From Enterobacter bugandensis (GTDB lineage: Bacteria; Pseudomonadota; Gammaproteobacteria; Enterobacterales; Enterobacteriaceae): a stretch of 64,000 nt of DNA. Shown piece by piece: positions 32,649 to 47,826 of the stretch; position 1 is the first letter of the stretch; each line of letters begins with the position of its first letter. The notes under the pieces were generated by a model. The model searched no databases. It was given only the letters and a program-made list of their open reading frames with translations, and had not been told where the DNA came from. The stretch lies in assembly GCF_900324475.1 (NCBI RefSeq), contig NZ_LT992502.1:1798001-1862000 (forward strand), in the 5' to 3' direction. Both the position numbers and the translations under genes were made by a program.

Positions 32649-35600
32649 TTACGCGACAGCGTTCTCTTCCAGCTGTTGCATAAAGTTACGCACCCAGTCC
32701 ATGCGCGTTTTGCGCTCCGTCAGCTCCTGGGTAAATTTCAGTCGCGTCGGGCCATCAAGACGGAAGTGCTGCGGCTGTTTTTGCAGCAGGCCGATCAGCC
32801 ACATCGGGTTGACGTGGTTCTTCTCGGCAAATTCAATGACGCCGCCTTTTTCGTTGCCCTCAAGCTTGCGAATGCCCAGCTTCTGCGCCTGCTGGCGCAG
32901 GCGCGCGATATCCAGCAGGTTACGCGCAGCATCTGGCAGCAGGCCGAAGCGGTCGATCAGCTCAACCTTAATTTCTTCCAGCTCGTTTTCCGTCTTCGCG
33001 CTGGCGATGCGCTTGTAGAACGACAGGCGGGTATTCACGTCCGGAATGAAATCGTCCGGCAGCAGGGAAGGCATTCGCAGCTCGACCTCGGTTTGCTGGC
33101 TGGTCAAATCTTCCAGAGACGGCTCGCGCCCGGCCTTCAGGGCGTCCACCGCGTTTTCCAGCAGCTCCATATAGAGCGAGAAGCCGATGGTCTCCATGGA
33201 GCCGCTCTGGTCCTCACCCAGCAGTTCACCCGCGCCGCGGATCTCCAGGTCGTGCGTGGCAAGCGCGAAGCCTGCGCCGAGGTCTTCCAGCGAGGCGATA
33301 GCTTCCAGGCGCTTTTGCGCGTCGGTGGTCATCGCTTTCGGATGCGGTGTCAGCAGCCAGGCGTAGGCCTGATGGTGCGAACGCCCGACGCGGCCGCGCA
33401 GCTGGTGAAGCTGGGCCAGGCCGAAGTGATCCGCGCGTTCGATGATAATCGTGTTCGCCGTTGGAATGTCGATCCCGGTTTCGATGATGGTGGTACACAC
33501 CAGCACGTTAAAGCGCTGGTGGTGGAAGTCGTTCATCACCCGCTCCAGCTCGCGTTCGCGCATCTGTCCGTGACCGATGGCAACACGCGCTTCCGGTACC
33601 AGTTCCGCCAGCCTGTCGGCGGCTTTCTGGATATTTTCCACGTCGTTATACAGGTAATAGACCTGACCCCCACGCAGCACTTCACGCAGAATGGCCTCAC
33701 GCACCACCAGATTGTCGTACTCGCGGACAAAGGTTTTTACCGCCAGACGACGCGCCGGCGGCGTGGCGATAATCGACAGATCGCGCATACCGCTCATCGC
33801 CATGTTCAGCGTGCGCGGGATCGGCGTGGCGGTCAGGGTCAGGATGTCGACGTCCGCGCGCATCGCTTTGATGCGCTCTTTATGGCGCACCCCGAAGCGG
33901 TGCTCTTCGTCGACGATCAGCAGCCCCAAATCTTTCCACTTCACGTCGCTTTGCAGCAGCTTGTGGGTGCCGATCAGAATATCGATCTTGCCTTCGCTTG
34001 CCTGCTCCAGGATCTGCGTCTGCTCTTTGGTGCTGCGAAAACGCGACAGCATCTCGATGCGTACCGGCCAGTTGGCGAAGCGGTCGCGGAAGTTGTCGAA
34101 GTGCTGCTGGGCGAGCAGGGTGGTCGGCACCAGCACCGCCACCTGCTTGTTGTTTTCCACCGCAAGGAAGGCGGCGCGCATTGCCACTTCGGTTTTGCCG
34201 AAGCCGACGTCGCCGCAGACTAAGCGGTCCATTGCCAGCGGCTGGCACATGTCGCTCAGCACGGCATTAATGGCCTGGGCCTGATCCGGCGTAGTTTCAA
34301 ACGGGAAGCTGTCGCAGAACAACTGGTACTGTTCTTTGTCGTGCTTAAAGGCGAAGCCCTCTTTGGCCGCGCGCTGGGCGTAGATATCCAGCAGTTCGGC
34401 CGCCACGTCGCGCACTTTTTCCGCCGCTTTCTGGCGTGCACGCGCCCAGGCGTCGCCGCCCAGCTTGTGCAGCGGCGCATTTTCCTCCGCGCCGCCCGCA
34501 TAGCGGCTGATCAGGTGCAGCGACGAGACCGGTACATAGAGTTTGGCGTCGTTGGCGTAGGTCAGCATCAGGTACTCACCTTTGATACCGCCCGCTTCCA
34601 GCGTGGTCATCCCCTGATAGCGGCCAACGCCGTGCTCCAGGTGAACAATCGGCTGGCCTGGATGCAGCTCGGCCAGGTTGCGGATCAGCGTGTCCGGGTT
34701 GATGGTCCGACGGCTGTCCTGACGGCGGCGCGCGACGCGCTCGCCCAGCAGGTCGCTTTCGCAAATCAGCGCCAGGTTGTTGAGCGTGTCAATGAACCCG
34801 TGCTCGGCGGCGCCAATCATCAGGTAACGACCGTTTCCGGTCGCTTCGCTCAGGCGAAGAATGCGCTTCGGCGCCACCTTAATGCGTCCCAGCAGCTCAC
34901 CGAGCGCCTCGCGGCGGCCTTCACTCTCAACGGAGAACACCACCGGCCCGGTAAAGGATTCCAGGAACTTGCGCAGATTATCCAGCGGCGATTTCTGCTG
35001 AGCTTGAACGGCCAGCTCCGGCAGCGTGCGGAAGGCGAGGTTGGTGTTGGCGGCCTTATCGGCAAGCGAATCGGTTTTCAGCTGCATGCGCGGCCAGCGC
35101 TTCAGCTCGGCGTTGAGTTCGTCGGTGCGCAGCCACAGCGCTTCCGGTGGCAGGAGCGGACGCATCGGGTCAACGCCCCGGTTTTCGAAGCGCGCGCGGG
35201 TTTCGCTTTCAAAGCGGCTGGCGCTGGCGTCGATATCGCCGGTGTTCACAATCAGGGTATTCGCCGGGAAGTAGCTGAACAGGGCGGGCAGCGGCTCGCT
35301 GAAGAACAGCGGCTGCCAGTATTCGATTCCGGCCGGGAGCGTGCCTTTGCTGACCTGCTGATAGATATGTTCTGCATCACGCTTTACGTCGAACCTGTCG
35401 CGCCACTGGCTGCGGAACAGCTCGATGGCGGTTTTGTCCGTCGGGAATTCGTGGGCAGGCAGTAAATTGATGGATTCCACCTCTTCCAGCGTGCGCTGGG
35501 TGTCGGCATCGAACACGCGCAGGCTGTCGATTTCATCATCAAAGAAATCCAGACGATACGGCTGGTCGCTGCCCATCGGGTAAAGGTCGAGCAGCGCGCC

Positions 35601-36095
35601 GCGGGTGGCATATTCCCCGTGCTCCATGACCTGATCGACATGGCGATATCCGGCACCGTCAAGCTGGTCTCGCAGGGTGTCGCGAGACAGGCGCTGGCCT
35701 TTTTTCATCACCAGCGCGTGGCCGTGCAGATAGCTGTGCGGGCAGACGCGCTGCATCAGGGTATTCACCGGCACAATCAGCACGCCGCGCTGCATGGTCG
35801 GGAGTTGATATAGTGTCGACAGGCGCGAGGAGATGATCTCCTGATGCGGGGAGAAACTGTCATACGGCAGCGTTTCCCAGTCGGCCAGGCTGAACACCAG
35901 GCTATCGGTGAACTGGCGGATTTCATCGTGCAGGCGCAGGGCGTTTTGCATATCCGGGGCAACCAGCACCACCGGGCCAGGGTGCCGCTCAGCGATTTCT
36001 GCCACCAGCGTGGCGCAGGCCGCGCCCGTGAGTTCACCCAGCTGGCGCTGGTCGCCCGCTTTGACGGGCAAGGAATAACGATAGTGTTCAGGCAT
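32649..36095 (-). CDS. mfd: Transcription-repair coupling factor Mfd
   Basis: Encodes 1148 residues from the ATG at 36095, the E. coli length; the extra 17 codons upstream have no conserved match. Mfd pushes stalled RNA polymerase off damaged DNA and recruits UvrA. It has UvrB-like N-terminal domains, a CarD-like RNA polymerase-interaction domain (VHLEHGVGRYQG, about 480-490), and a RecG-like translocase with Walker A GDVGFGKTEVA and DEEHRFG. The C-terminal TRCF domain follows. No disruption is seen. Confidence 0.98.
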   Translation of the reverse strand: MPEHYRYSLPVKAGDQRQLGELTGAACATLVAEIAERHPGPVVLVAPDMQNALRLHDEIRQFTDSLVFSLADWETLPYDSFSPHQEIISSRLSTLYQLPTMQRGVLIVPVNTLMQRVCPHSYLHGHALVMKKGQRLSRDTLRDQLDGAGYRHVDQVMEHGEYATRGALLDLYPMGSDQPYRLDFFDDEIDSLRVFDADTQRTLEEVESINLLPAHEFPTDKTAIELFRSQWRDRFDVKRDAEHIYQQVSKGTLPAGIEYWQPLFFSEPLPALFSYFPANTLIVNTGDIDASASRFESETRARFENRGVDPMRPLLPPEALWLRTDELNAELKRWPRMQLKTDSLADKAANTNLAFRTLPELAVQAQQKSPLDNLRKFLESFTGPVVFSVESEGRREALGELLGRIKVAPKRILRLSEATGNGRYLMIGAAEHGFIDTLNNLALICESDLLGERVARRRQDSRRTINPDTLIRNLAELHPGQPIVHLEHGVGRYQGMTTLEAGGIKGEYLMLTYANDAKLYVPVSSLHLISRYAGGAEENAPLHKLGGDAWARARQKAAEKVRDVAAELLDIYAQRAAKEGFAFKHDKEQYQLFCDSFPFETTPDQAQAINAVLSDMCQPLAMDRLVCGDVGFGKTEVAMRAAFLAVENNKQVAVLVPTTLLAQQHFDNFRDRFANWPVRIEMLSRFRSTKEQTQILEQASEGKIDILIGTHKLLQSDVKWKDLGLLIVDEEHRFGVRHKERIKAMRADVDILTLTATPIPRTLNMAMSGMRDLSIIATPPARRLAVKTFVREYDNLVVREAILREVLRGGQVYYLYNDVENIQKAADRLAELVPEARVAIGHGQMRERELERVMNDFHHQRFNVLVCTTIIETGIDIPTANTIIIERADHFGLAQLHQLRGRVGRSHHQAYAWLLTPHPKAMTTDAQKRLEAIASLEDLGAGFALATHDLEIRGAGELLGEDQSGSMETIGFSLYMELLENAVDALKAGREPSLEDLTSQQTEVELRMPSLLPDDFIPDVNTRLSFYKRIASAKTENELEEIKVELIDRFGLLPDAARNLLDIARLRQQAQKLGIRKLEGNEKGGVIEFAEKNHVNPMWLIGLLQKQPQHFRLDGPTRLKFTQELTERKTRMDWVRNFMQQLEENAVA

Positions 36096-36216
36096 GGCTA
36101 TGTCAGAGTCTCTTATGGATATACCAACAGTATTGGGGCATATCACTGATACGCAATGTCTTTATTATCCTCGATCGTTTTACATAAGCAAATTGTAACC
36201 GCACGGCAGGGCTAAA

Positions 36217-36235
36217 CGCCCCCAAAACGGGGGCG
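36217..36235 (-). terminator. Hairpin after ycfT
   Basis: CGCCCCC (36217-36223) pairs with GGGGGCG (36229-36235). It lies just past the ycfT stop on the leftward side, with only a weak T-run. Confidence 0.5.
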
Positions 36236-36244
36236 GAGAGGGCA

Positions 36245-37318
36245 TTAACGGGTGGCAGGTGACAGGCTCCGCGCAGACGGAGGAGAGAAGAAAAGGTCCC
36301 CGAACAGCGCGGTGGAAATTTTACGCACCCCGAGCCCGGCAAGGGTACAGATCAGCAGGCTGGCAAACGGGTAGATCAGAATTAAGCACAGCTCTGCCCA
36401 GACCGGCCAGTAAGCGGCATTCATCTCGCCGATCAGGATCAGGCTGAAGGCCTCAATTAAGATGCGGTGGGTGGTATAGATCGCAATGGTGTTTGAGCCA
36501 ATCACGTTCAGCAGGTTGTTGGGATGTACGGCATAGCGCTGCTCAAGGCTGTAGAACAGCTTCATGATCAACACGATCGACAGCAGAGAAAGCAGGAGAG
36601 GAACGTTAGCAAACCACAGCACCACGGAGACGGCCGCGAAAGCGCCAGTAGCCAGCCAGGTGCGGCGCAGGTTGAAGCTTTTCATCCACGCCATCAGCTC
36701 GGCGCCATACCACGCCCCCAGGCTGTAGTAGATCATGTTGCGTACCACGCTGTTCATTCCCCACCACGGCAGCGGCAGGAAGTTGATCGCGATGCTCGCC
36801 AGCGCAAGCAGTCCGAGTACCGGCAGCTTCCAGCGGCTCAGCAGTTTACACAGCGTGAAGTAGACCACCAGAGCATACAGATACCACAGGCTGGTGCTGG
36901 CGGTGAGCATGCCCCGCACAAATCCTGCCAGGGAATCGGCGTAGGCCGCGTTCGACGAGGTGGCAAGCTCGCGATCGGGCGCCAGCCAGGCGTTCAGGTG
37001 GGTCAGCGCCTGCCATTGCAGGATCCCCCACAGCGCCAGAACCCAGACAATGCTCCAGATCCGCTTGTCGAGGCTGGTGCGCCAGTCTACCTCATCAATA
37101 TAACGACGGATCAGATAGCCGGAGATAAAGAAGAAAACCGGCATCCGGAACGGGGCGAGATAGAGGTTAAAATAGACCCAGCATTTGGCGAGGAGACCGG
37201 AGAGCGGATGCTGTAGCCCGCTGAGATGAGGATAAAAGGTGATAACCGAGTGGTAAATCACCACCAGACAGATGCACAGCCCTTTTATCTGGTTTATCCA
37301 TAATGCTTTTTGCTTCAT
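36245..37318 (-). CDS. ycfT: Membrane acyltransferase-3 family protein YcfT
   Basis: Encodes 357 residues, the E. coli length, from the ATG three codons into the longest frame. It is a polytopic inner membrane protein of the acyltransferase-3 (OafA/NodX-like) family: WINQIKGLCICLVVIYHS and FRMPVFFFISGY are the conserved first segments, and an ITASTSLWYLYAL-like motif lies midway. The substrate is unknown. It is divergent from lolC with a 256-base A+T-rich gap. Confidence 0.9.
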   Translation of the reverse strand: MKQKALWINQIKGLCICLVVIYHSVITFYPHLSGLQHPLSGLLAKCWVYFNLYLAPFRMPVFFFISGYLIRRYIDEVDWRTSLDKRIWSIVWVLALWGILQWQALTHLNAWLAPDRELATSSNAAYADSLAGFVRGMLTASTSLWYLYALVVYFTLCKLLSRWKLPVLGLLALASIAINFLPLPWWGMNSVVRNMIYYSLGAWYGAELMAWMKSFNLRRTWLATGAFAAVSVVLWFANVPLLLSLLSIVLIMKLFYSLEQRYAVHPNNLLNVIGSNTIAIYTTHRILIEAFSLILIGEMNAAYWPVWAELCLILIYPFASLLICTLAGLGVRKISTALFGDLFFSPPSARSLSPATR

Positions 37319-37523
37319 TGTTCGCAACTACCTTATTGCCATAGACGAACGAGCAATTGTTGTTAAACGAAACCGTGATGTAATGGGTAACAGTCTGTAT
37401 CAGGAGGTTTTTCGGAAAAGGTGGAGGTTGCGAGGCGCGGTTTCAGACATTAGTACCCTGATTTATCTGAATTTTTCGGAAAAATGATTACCAAAGCTTA
37501 CGGTTTCAGTCATTTACCCTTAA

Positions 37524-40712
<3,189 letters not shown>

Positions 40713-40766
40713 TTACGTCATGGTGTAGCGGTCCTGAGGCCGCTATGTCAGAAAGAGGAATGCGTT

Positions 40767-41678
40767 ATGTATTATGGATTTGATATTGGCGGCACCAAGA
40801 TTGCGCTCGGCGTGTTTGATAAAGACCTCAAACTGCAGTGGGAAACCCGCGTTCCCACGCCGCGCGAAAGCTACGATGAATTTTTAACCGCCATTGCCGC
40901 GCTGGTGGCGCAGGCGGATGAACGATTTGGCGTGAAAGGCAGCGTCGGCATTGGTATTCCGGGCATGCCCGAAACCGACGACGGTACGCTGTACGCGGCC
41001 AACGTGCCTGCCGCCAGCGGTAAACCGCTCCGCGCCGACCTATCGGCCCTCCTAGAACGCGACGTGCGTTTAGATAACGATGCCAACTGCTTTGCCCTCT
41101 CTGAAGCCTGGGACGATGAATTCCGCCGCTATCCGCTGGTGATGGGGCTGATCCTCGGTACCGGCGTAGGCGGGGGGATTGTCATCAACGGCAAGCCGAT
41201 TACCGGGCGCAGCTACATCACCGGGGAGTTTGGTCATATCCGTCTCCCGGTGGATGCGCTGGAGGTGGTAGGGCGTGATTTCCCGCTCACCCGCTGCGGC
41301 TGCGGCCAGCACGGCTGTATCGAGAACTCTCTCTCAGGACGCGGGTTTGCATGGCTTTACGAACACTTCTATCATCAGAAACTTGAGGCCCCTCAAATCA
41401 TTACCCTGTGGGAGCAGGGGGATGCGCAGGCGCGTGAGCACGTCGAGCGCTATCTGGATCTGCTGGCGGTGTGCCTGGGAAATATTCTCACCATCGTCGA
41501 CCCGGATCTGCTGGTGATCGGGGGAGGGCTGTCAAACTTTACTGCGATTACGGAACGGTTGTCCGGGCGTCTGCCCCGACATTTATTGCCGGTCGCCCGC
41601 GTGCCGCGCATTGAACGCGCGCGACACGGGGACGCGGGAGGCATGCGCGGAGCCGCATTCCTTCATCTCACCGATTAG
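40767..41678 (+). CDS. nagK: N-acetylglucosamine kinase NagK
   Basis: Encodes 303 residues. It phosphorylates GlcNAc released by NagZ during murein recycling. It is a ROK-family sugar kinase: the ATP-binding [11 protein letters not shown] is at the N-terminus, and the ROK zinc motif [10 protein letters not shown] is at about 177-186. It is expected to be co-transcribed with lolCDE and cobB, as the gaps are short (54 and 14 bases). Confidence 0.96.
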   Translation: MYYGFDIGGTKIALGVFDKDLKLQWETRVPTPRESYDEFLTAIAALVAQADERFGVKGSVGIGIPGMPETDDGTLYAANVPAASGKPLRADLSALLERDVRLDNDANCFALSEAWDDEFRRYPLVMGLILGTGVGGGIVINGKPITGRSYITGEFGHIRLPVDALEVVGRDFPLTRCGCGQHGCIENSLSGRGFAWLYEHFYHQKLEAPQIITLWEQGDAQAREHVERYLDLLAVCLGNILTIVDPDLLVIGGGLSNFTAITERLSGRLPRHLLPVARVPRIERARHGDAGGMRGAAFLHLTD

Positions 41679-41692
41679 TTTACGAGGTCTTT

Positions 41693-42514
41693 ATGCTGTC
41701 GCGTCGCCAGGGTCGACTCAGCCGTTTTCGCAAAAACAAACGCCGCTTACGAGAGCGCTTGCGCCAGCGGATCTTTTTCAGAGACAGAATCATGCCAGAA
41801 GCGATGGATAAACCCAGAGTGGTGGTACTGACCGGGGCGGGGATTTCCGCCGAGTCAGGAATTCAAACCTTCCGTGCGGCAGACGGGCTGTGGGAAGAGC
41901 ACCGCGTCGAGGACGTGGCGACGCCTGAAGGCTTTGCCCGCGATCCGGATCTCGTGCAGGCGTTTTACAACGCTCGCCGTCGGCAGCTTCAGCAGCCTGA
42001 GATTGCGCCGAACGCGGCGCATCTGGCGCTGGCGAAGCTGGAAGAGGCGCTCGGGGATCGTTTTCTGCTGGTGACGCAGAATATCGACAACCTGCACGAG
42101 CGGGCCGGTAACAAGAACATCATCCACATGCATGGCGAGCTGCTTAAAGTTCGCTGCGCCTGGAGCGGCCAGGTGCTGGACTGGAAAGAGGACGTGCTGC
42201 CAGAGGACAAGTGCCACTGCTGCCAGTTCCCGTCGCGCCTGCGTCCGCACGTGGTCTGGTTTGGCGAAATGCCGCTGGGGATGGATGAGATCTACAGCGC
42301 GCTGGCGATGGCGGACGTGTTTATCGCTATTGGCACATCAGGGCACGTTTACCCGGCGGCGGGGTTTGTTCACGAAGCGCGACTGCACGGGGCGCATACG
42401 GTGGAGCTCAATCTGGAGCCGAGCCAGGTGGGCAGCGAGTTTGAAGAGAAGCAATATGGCCTGGCGAGCGAGGTGGTGCCAGCGTTTGTAGATAAGCTTC
42501 TGAAGGCGCTGTAA
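41693..42514 (+). CDS. cobB: NAD-dependent protein deacylase CobB (sirtuin)
   Basis: Encodes 273 residues. CobB removes acetyl and succinyl groups from lysines using NAD, for example on acetyl-CoA synthetase. The sirtuin motifs are [22 protein letters not shown], the catalytic HMHGELLK, and two Cys pairs near CAWSG and KCHCCQ. The first 37 residues are a strongly basic extension, as in E. coli and Salmonella. There a shorter form begins at the second Met, here codon 38 at 41804 ([11 protein letters not shown]). Confidence 0.96.
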   Translation: MLSRRQGRLSRFRKNKRRLRERLRQRIFFRDRIMPEAMDKPRVVVLTGAGISAESGIQTFRAADGLWEEHRVEDVATPEGFARDPDLVQAFYNARRRQLQQPEIAPNAAHLALAKLEEALGDRFLLVTQNIDNLHERAGNKNIIHMHGELLKVRCAWSGQVLDWKEDVLPEDKCHCCQFPSRLRPHVVWFGEMPLGMDEIYSALAMADVFIAIGTSGHVYPAAGFVHEARLHGAHTVELNLEPSQVGSEFEEKQYGLASEVVPAFVDKLLKAL

Positions 42515-42518
42515 GAGT

Positions 42519-42543
42519 AACGGGCGACGTTGCGTCGCCCGTT
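42519..42543. terminator. Hairpin between cobB and potD
   Basis: AACGGGCGACG (42519-42529) pairs perfectly with CGTCGCCCGTT (42533-42543), loop TTG. It lies between convergent genes and probably ends both, although T-runs are short. Confidence 0.8.
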
Positions 42544-42553
42544 ATGTATTGCA

Positions 42554-43588
42554 TTAACGACCTGCTTTTAACTTCTGATAATACTCTTCGTAAAGGCGGC
42601 TCGCGTCGCCTACATCGTTCTGCCATTCTCCTTTGCTGATGGTTTCGGCATCCGGATAGAGTGACTTATCGTTAGCCACGTCAGGCTTCAGCAGCTTGCG
42701 GGCGGCCAGGTTTGGCGTCGGGTAGCCAATCGTCTCGGCTACCTGTTTCGCCACGTCCGGACGCAGCAGGAAATTAATCAGCTTCAGCGCACCGTCCACG
42801 TTCTTCGCGTTGGCCGGGATCGCGAGGCTATCCATCCAGAAGATCCCGCCTTCCTTCGGCCAGACCACCTCCAGCGGCGTCCCGGCCTGACGGGCAACAT
42901 ACGCAGAGCCGTTCCACACCATCCCCAGGTTTACTTCGCCTTCCATATACGGGTTTGCCGGGTTATCAGAGTTGAATGCCGCCACGTTAGGCATCAGCTT
43001 TTTCAGCTCGTTGTAAGCCGCGTCGATCTCTTTCGGATCGGTGGTGTTACCGGAATAGCCAAGTTTACGCAGCGCGATCTGGAACACTTCACGCGCGTCA
43101 TCGGTTAACAGCAGGCTGCCTTTGTATTCCGGTTTCCACAGATCCGCCCAGCCGGTGACCGTTTTCGGATCGATGGCCTCGCTGTTCACGCCAATCGCCG
43201 TCGCGCCCCAGATGTACGGAATGGAGTAGTCGTTATTCGGGTCGAAAGGCTTGTTGAGCATCTCAGGATCGAGGTTTGAAAAATTAGTTAGCTTCGTTTT
43301 GTCGATCTTCTGGATCATGCCCTCTTTGCGCATTTTGTCGACAAAGTAGGTGGAAGGAACCACCAGATCGTAGGCGCCGTCCTTGTAGGTTTTGAGCTTG
43401 GCGTACATGGTTTCATTCGACTCGTAGGTCGAATAGATAACCTTGATGCCCGTCTCCTTTGTGAACTGCTCCAGCAGGCCCGGCGGCACGTATTCCGTCC
43501 AGTTGTAGAAGTAGAGCGTTTTGCTGTCATCAGCGTGCGCGGCACCCATGCCAAGCACCAGCGCCGCAGCGGCGAGCATTTTTTTCAT
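42554..43588 (-). CDS. potD: Spermidine/putrescine ABC transporter binding protein PotD
   Basis: Encodes 344 residues (E. coli 348). A signal peptide (MKKMLAAAALVLGMGAAHA) exports it to the periplasm, where it binds spermidine preferentially and presents it to PotBC. The mature start TLYFYNWTEYVPPGLLEQF and the YSTYESNETMYAKL segment are the expected PotD pattern. It overlaps potC by four bases and is the last gene of potABCD. Confidence 0.97.
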   Translation of the reverse strand: MKKMLAAAALVLGMGAAHADDSKTLYFYNWTEYVPPGLLEQFTKETGIKVIYSTYESNETMYAKLKTYKDGAYDLVVPSTYFVDKMRKEGMIQKIDKTKLTNFSNLDPEMLNKPFDPNNDYSIPYIWGATAIGVNSEAIDPKTVTGWADLWKPEYKGSLLLTDDAREVFQIALRKLGYSGNTTDPKEIDAAYNELKKLMPNVAAFNSDNPANPYMEGEVNLGMVWNGSAYVARQAGTPLEVVWPKEGGIFWMDSLAIPANAKNVDGALKLINFLLRPDVAKQVAETIGYPTPNLAARKLLKPDVANDKSLYPDAETISKGEWQNDVGDASRLYEEYYQKLKAGR

Positions 43589-44376
43589 TTCATTGTCCCC
43601 TGAGATTTTGTTTTATCACGAGCAAGAACCTGGCTGGCGATCACCAGAACCAGCGAAAACAGCAGCAGTATGGTCGCCAGCGCGTTCACCTCCGGTGAGA
43701 CGCCAACTTTTACCATCGAATAGATCTTCAACGGCAGAATTTCGTAGCTCGGCCCGGTCACGAAGGAGGAAACCACGACGTCATCCATCGACAGGGTAAA
43801 GCTGAGCAGCCATCCGGCGGCGACGGCAGGCATCGCCAGCGGCAGGATGATTTTGCGCAGGATGATCATCTCGCTGGCACCCAGATCTTTCGCCGCTTCC
43901 AGCATGCGCACGTCGAACCCTTTCAGACGCGCGTAGACGGTGACCACCACAAACGGCAGGCAGAAGGTGATATGGGAAAACAGCAGCGACCAGAAGCCAA
44001 GCTGTACGCCCAGCAGCATAAACAGCACCAGCAGCGAAATCGCCATCACGATGTCCGGCGACATCATCACTACAAACAGCATGCCGCTGACGAACGGCTT
44101 GCCGCGAAAACGGTAGCGATACAGCGCCACGGCGGTCAGCGAGCCAATCAGCGTGGCGAAGGTGGCGGAGACGATCGCCATCGTCAGCGAGTGCTGTGCG
44201 GCCTGCAGCAGGCTGTCATTGTTCATCAGCAGGCTGTACCAGTTGGTGGTAAACCCCTGCCAGTTAATCCCGAACCGCGAGCTGTTAAATGAGTTCACGA
44301 TCAAAATGATAATCGGGATATAAAGGTAAGCGTAAATGGCGGTCATAAAACCGCCGCGAAGCTGTCGACCGATCAT
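43585..44376 (-). CDS. potC: Spermidine/putrescine ABC transporter permease PotC
   Basis: Encodes 263 residues with about six membrane segments. The EAA loop that contacts the PotA ATPase reads [20 protein letters not shown]. It forms the import channel with PotB. Its ends overlap potB and potD by four bases each, giving a translationally coupled set. Confidence 0.97.
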   Translation of the reverse strand: MIGRQLRGGFMTAIYAYLYIPIIILIVNSFNSSRFGINWQGFTTNWYSLLMNNDSLLQAAQHSLTMAIVSATFATLIGSLTAVALYRYRFRGKPFVSGMLFVVMMSPDIVMAISLLVLFMLLGVQLGFWSLLFSHITFCLPFVVVTVYARLKGFDVRMLEAAKDLGASEMIILRKIILPLAMPAVAAGWLLSFTLSMDDVVVSSFVTGPSYEILPLKIYSMVKVGVSPEVNALATILLLFSLVLVIASQVLARDKTKSQGTMK

Positions 44377-45213
44377 TCGAGTTCCACCTTCTTGTTGAGC
44401 AGGCGAGAAGCGCGCCAGTAGACCAGCAGCATCAGCCCCATCACCACCGTGAGCGTAATGCTGGTCGCGGAGCCGAACGGCCAGTCGCGGATGTTCAGGA
44501 ACTGGCTCTTAATCACGTTGCCGATAAGCAGGTTTTTCGCCCCGCCCATCAGGTCAGACACGTAGAACAGGCCCATCGCCGGGAGCATCACCAGCAGACA
44601 GCCTGCAATAATACCGGGCATGGTCAGCGGAATGATAATGCGGATAAAGGTCTGCAGCTTGCTGGCCCCCAGATCTTTTGCCGCTTCCAGCAGCGGTTTA
44701 TCGAGCTTCTCAATGCTGGAGTAGAGCGGCATCACCATAAACGGCAGCAGGATATAGACCAGGCCAATGATTACCGCACCTGGGGTAAACATGATGCGCA
44801 CTGGCGTATCAATCACGCCCAGCCACAGCAGAAACGCGTTGAGGTAGCCTTTGGTGCTGAGGAAGATTTTCAGCCCGTAGATGCGAATCAGCGAGTTGGT
44901 CCAGAACGGCACAATCAGCAGAAACAGCAGCAGCGGGCGCACCTTTTGCGGCAGTCCCGCCAGGAACCATGCGAAAGGGTACCCCAGCAGCAGGCAGGCC
45001 ACGGTGGCAATCAGCGCCATATTGAGCGAGTGCAACAGCACGTCGAAATAGAGCGGATCGAGCAGGCGCGCGTAGTTGTCCAGCGTAAAGACCAGCGAAA
45101 CGAAGTTTGCATCGTCGCGGGTCAGGAAGCTGGTGGCGATGATCATCAGGTTGGGTAAAAAGACAAATAACACAAGCCAACCGACGATAGTGGCAATAAC
45201 CACCTTCTGGAAC

Positions 45214-45230
<17 letters not shown>
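44373..45230 (-). CDS. potB: Spermidine/putrescine ABC transporter permease PotB
   Basis: Encodes 285 residues from the ATG at 45230 ([10 protein letters not shown]), which matches E. coli; four upstream in-frame codons lack support. It has about six membrane helices and the EAA motif [20 protein letters not shown]. It starts inside the end of potA (17-base overlap) and ends overlapping potC. Confidence 0.96.
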
Positions 45231-46332
<1,102 letters not shown>

Positions 46333-46599
46333 TTTTTGCGCTGTCCCATATAGACGCCTCAGGCAGCAGACTGAAGCGGGGTTTGTGTGTAACCACCTTG
46401 GTGACTCGTAATGAGGGCGGACATTCTACGGCAATCCCCCGTAATCGCCAATCCTTGTCACTGATTCATAAGCTACATTTATTAACGCATAAAGATATAA
46501 ACGTAAAAAGTTCTCGTTTGCGGGATAAAAGTGACCTGACGCAATATTTGCGTTTTGATGCTTACTGATAATGTTGTCACAAAAAGTGAGGGTGACTGC
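46333..46599. promoter_or_regulatory. potA/pepT divergent region
   Basis: No gene is supported in these 267 bases beyond the out-of-frame potA start at 46349. A perfect inverted repeat, ACGCAA-TAT-TTGCGT, at 46539-46553 lies 46 bases before the pepT start and could be an operator. The central part is A+T rich and should hold both promoters. Confidence 0.5.
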
Positions 46600-47823
46600 A
46601 TGGATAAATTACTTGAGCGTTTTTTACAGTATGTTTCGCTGGATACCCAATCTAAGCCGGGTGTCCGCCAGGTGCCAAGCACCGAAGGCCAGTGGAAGTT
46701 GTTAAACCTGCTTAAAGAGCAGCTTGAGGCCATGGGGCTGGTCAACGTCACGTTAAGCGAAAAAGGCACTGTGATGGGAACGCTGCCGGCGAATGTGCCG
46801 GGTGATATTCCGGCGATTGGCTTTATTTCTCATGTCGATACCTCACCTGATTTTAGCGGCAAACACGTGAACCCGCAGATCGTGGAAAACTACCGCGGCG
46901 GTGATATCGCGCTGGGGATTGGCGACGAAGTGCTCTCTCCGGTGATGTTCCCCGTGCTGCACCAGCTGCTCGGGCAGACGCTGATCACCACCGACGGCAA
47001 AACGCTGCTTGGGGCGGATGACAAGGCGGGCATCGCGGAAATCATGACGGCGCTGGCGGTGCTGAAAGGTAAAAACATCCCGCACGGGGACATCCGCGTT
47101 GCTTTTACCCCAGATGAAGAGGTGGGTAAGGGCGCGAAGCACTTCGACGTGGACGCTTTTAACGCGCAGTGGGCGTATACCGTCGACGGCGGTGGCGTGG
47201 GCGAGCTGGAGTATGAAAACTTCAACGCGGCGTCGGTGACCATAAAAATTGTCGGAAACAACGTTCACCCAGGATCTGCCAAAGGGGTGATGGTGAACGC
47301 GCTGTCGCTGGCGTCGCGTATTCATGCGGAAGTCCCGGCGGAAGAGAGCCCTGAACAGACAGAGGGGTACGAGGGCTTTTATCACCTCACCAGCATCAAA
47401 GGCACCGTGGACAGCGCGCAGATGCACTACATCATCCGCGATTTTGACCGTAAAGCTTTTGAGGCGCGCAAGCGCAAAATGATGGAGATCGCCAAGAAGG
47501 TTGGGAAGGGATTGCATCCTGACTGCTATATTGAGCTGATCATTGAAGACAGCTATTACAATATGCGCGACAAGGTGATGGCCCATCCGCACATTCTGGA
47601 TATCGCCCAGCAGGCGATGCGAGACTGCGATATTGAACCGGTCTTAAAACCGATTCGCGGCGGAACTGACGGCTCGCAGCTATCGTTTATGGGGCTGCCG
47701 TGCCCGAACCTGTTTACCGGGGGCTATAACTACCACGGCAAGCATGAGTTTGTGACGCTGGAAGGGATGGAAAAGGCGGTGAAGGTGATTGTGCGCATAG
47801 CCGAGTTAACCGCTAAACGCTAA
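46600..47823 (+). CDS. pepT: Peptidase T
   Basis: Encodes 407 residues from the ATG at 46600 ([18 protein letters not shown]), which follows GAGGGTGA; fifteen upstream in-frame codons are not conserved. PepT is a cytoplasmic M20 zinc aminotripeptidase. Metal ligands are in [22 protein letters not shown], and the catalytic Glu region TPDEEVG; the last is [17 protein letters not shown]. In E. coli it is induced anaerobically by FNR; no good FNR box is visible here. Confidence 0.97.
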   Translation: MDKLLERFLQYVSLDTQSKPGVRQVPSTEGQWKLLNLLKEQLEAMGLVNVTLSEKGTVMGTLPANVPGDIPAIGFISHVDTSPDFSGKHVNPQIVENYRGGDIALGIGDEVLSPVMFPVLHQLLGQTLITTDGKTLLGADDKAGIAEIMTALAVLKGKNIPHGDIRVAFTPDEEVGKGAKHFDVDAFNAQWAYTVDGGGVGELEYENFNAASVTIKIVGNNVHPGSAKGVMVNALSLASRIHAEVPAEESPEQTEGYEGFYHLTSIKGTVDSAQMHYIIRDFDRKAFEARKRKMMEIAKKVGKGLHPDCYIELIIEDSYYNMRDKVMAHPHILDIAQQAMRDCDIEPVLKPIRGGTDGSQLSFMGLPCPNLFTGGYNYHGKHEFVTLEGMEKAVKVIVRIAELTAKR

Positions 47824-47826
47824 AAA

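Noticed and set aside
32562..34223. 553-codon open frame antisense to mfd
   Set aside because: Fully overlaps the conserved Mfd helicase domains; composition (Arg, Gln, His rich) is typical of an antisense shadow.
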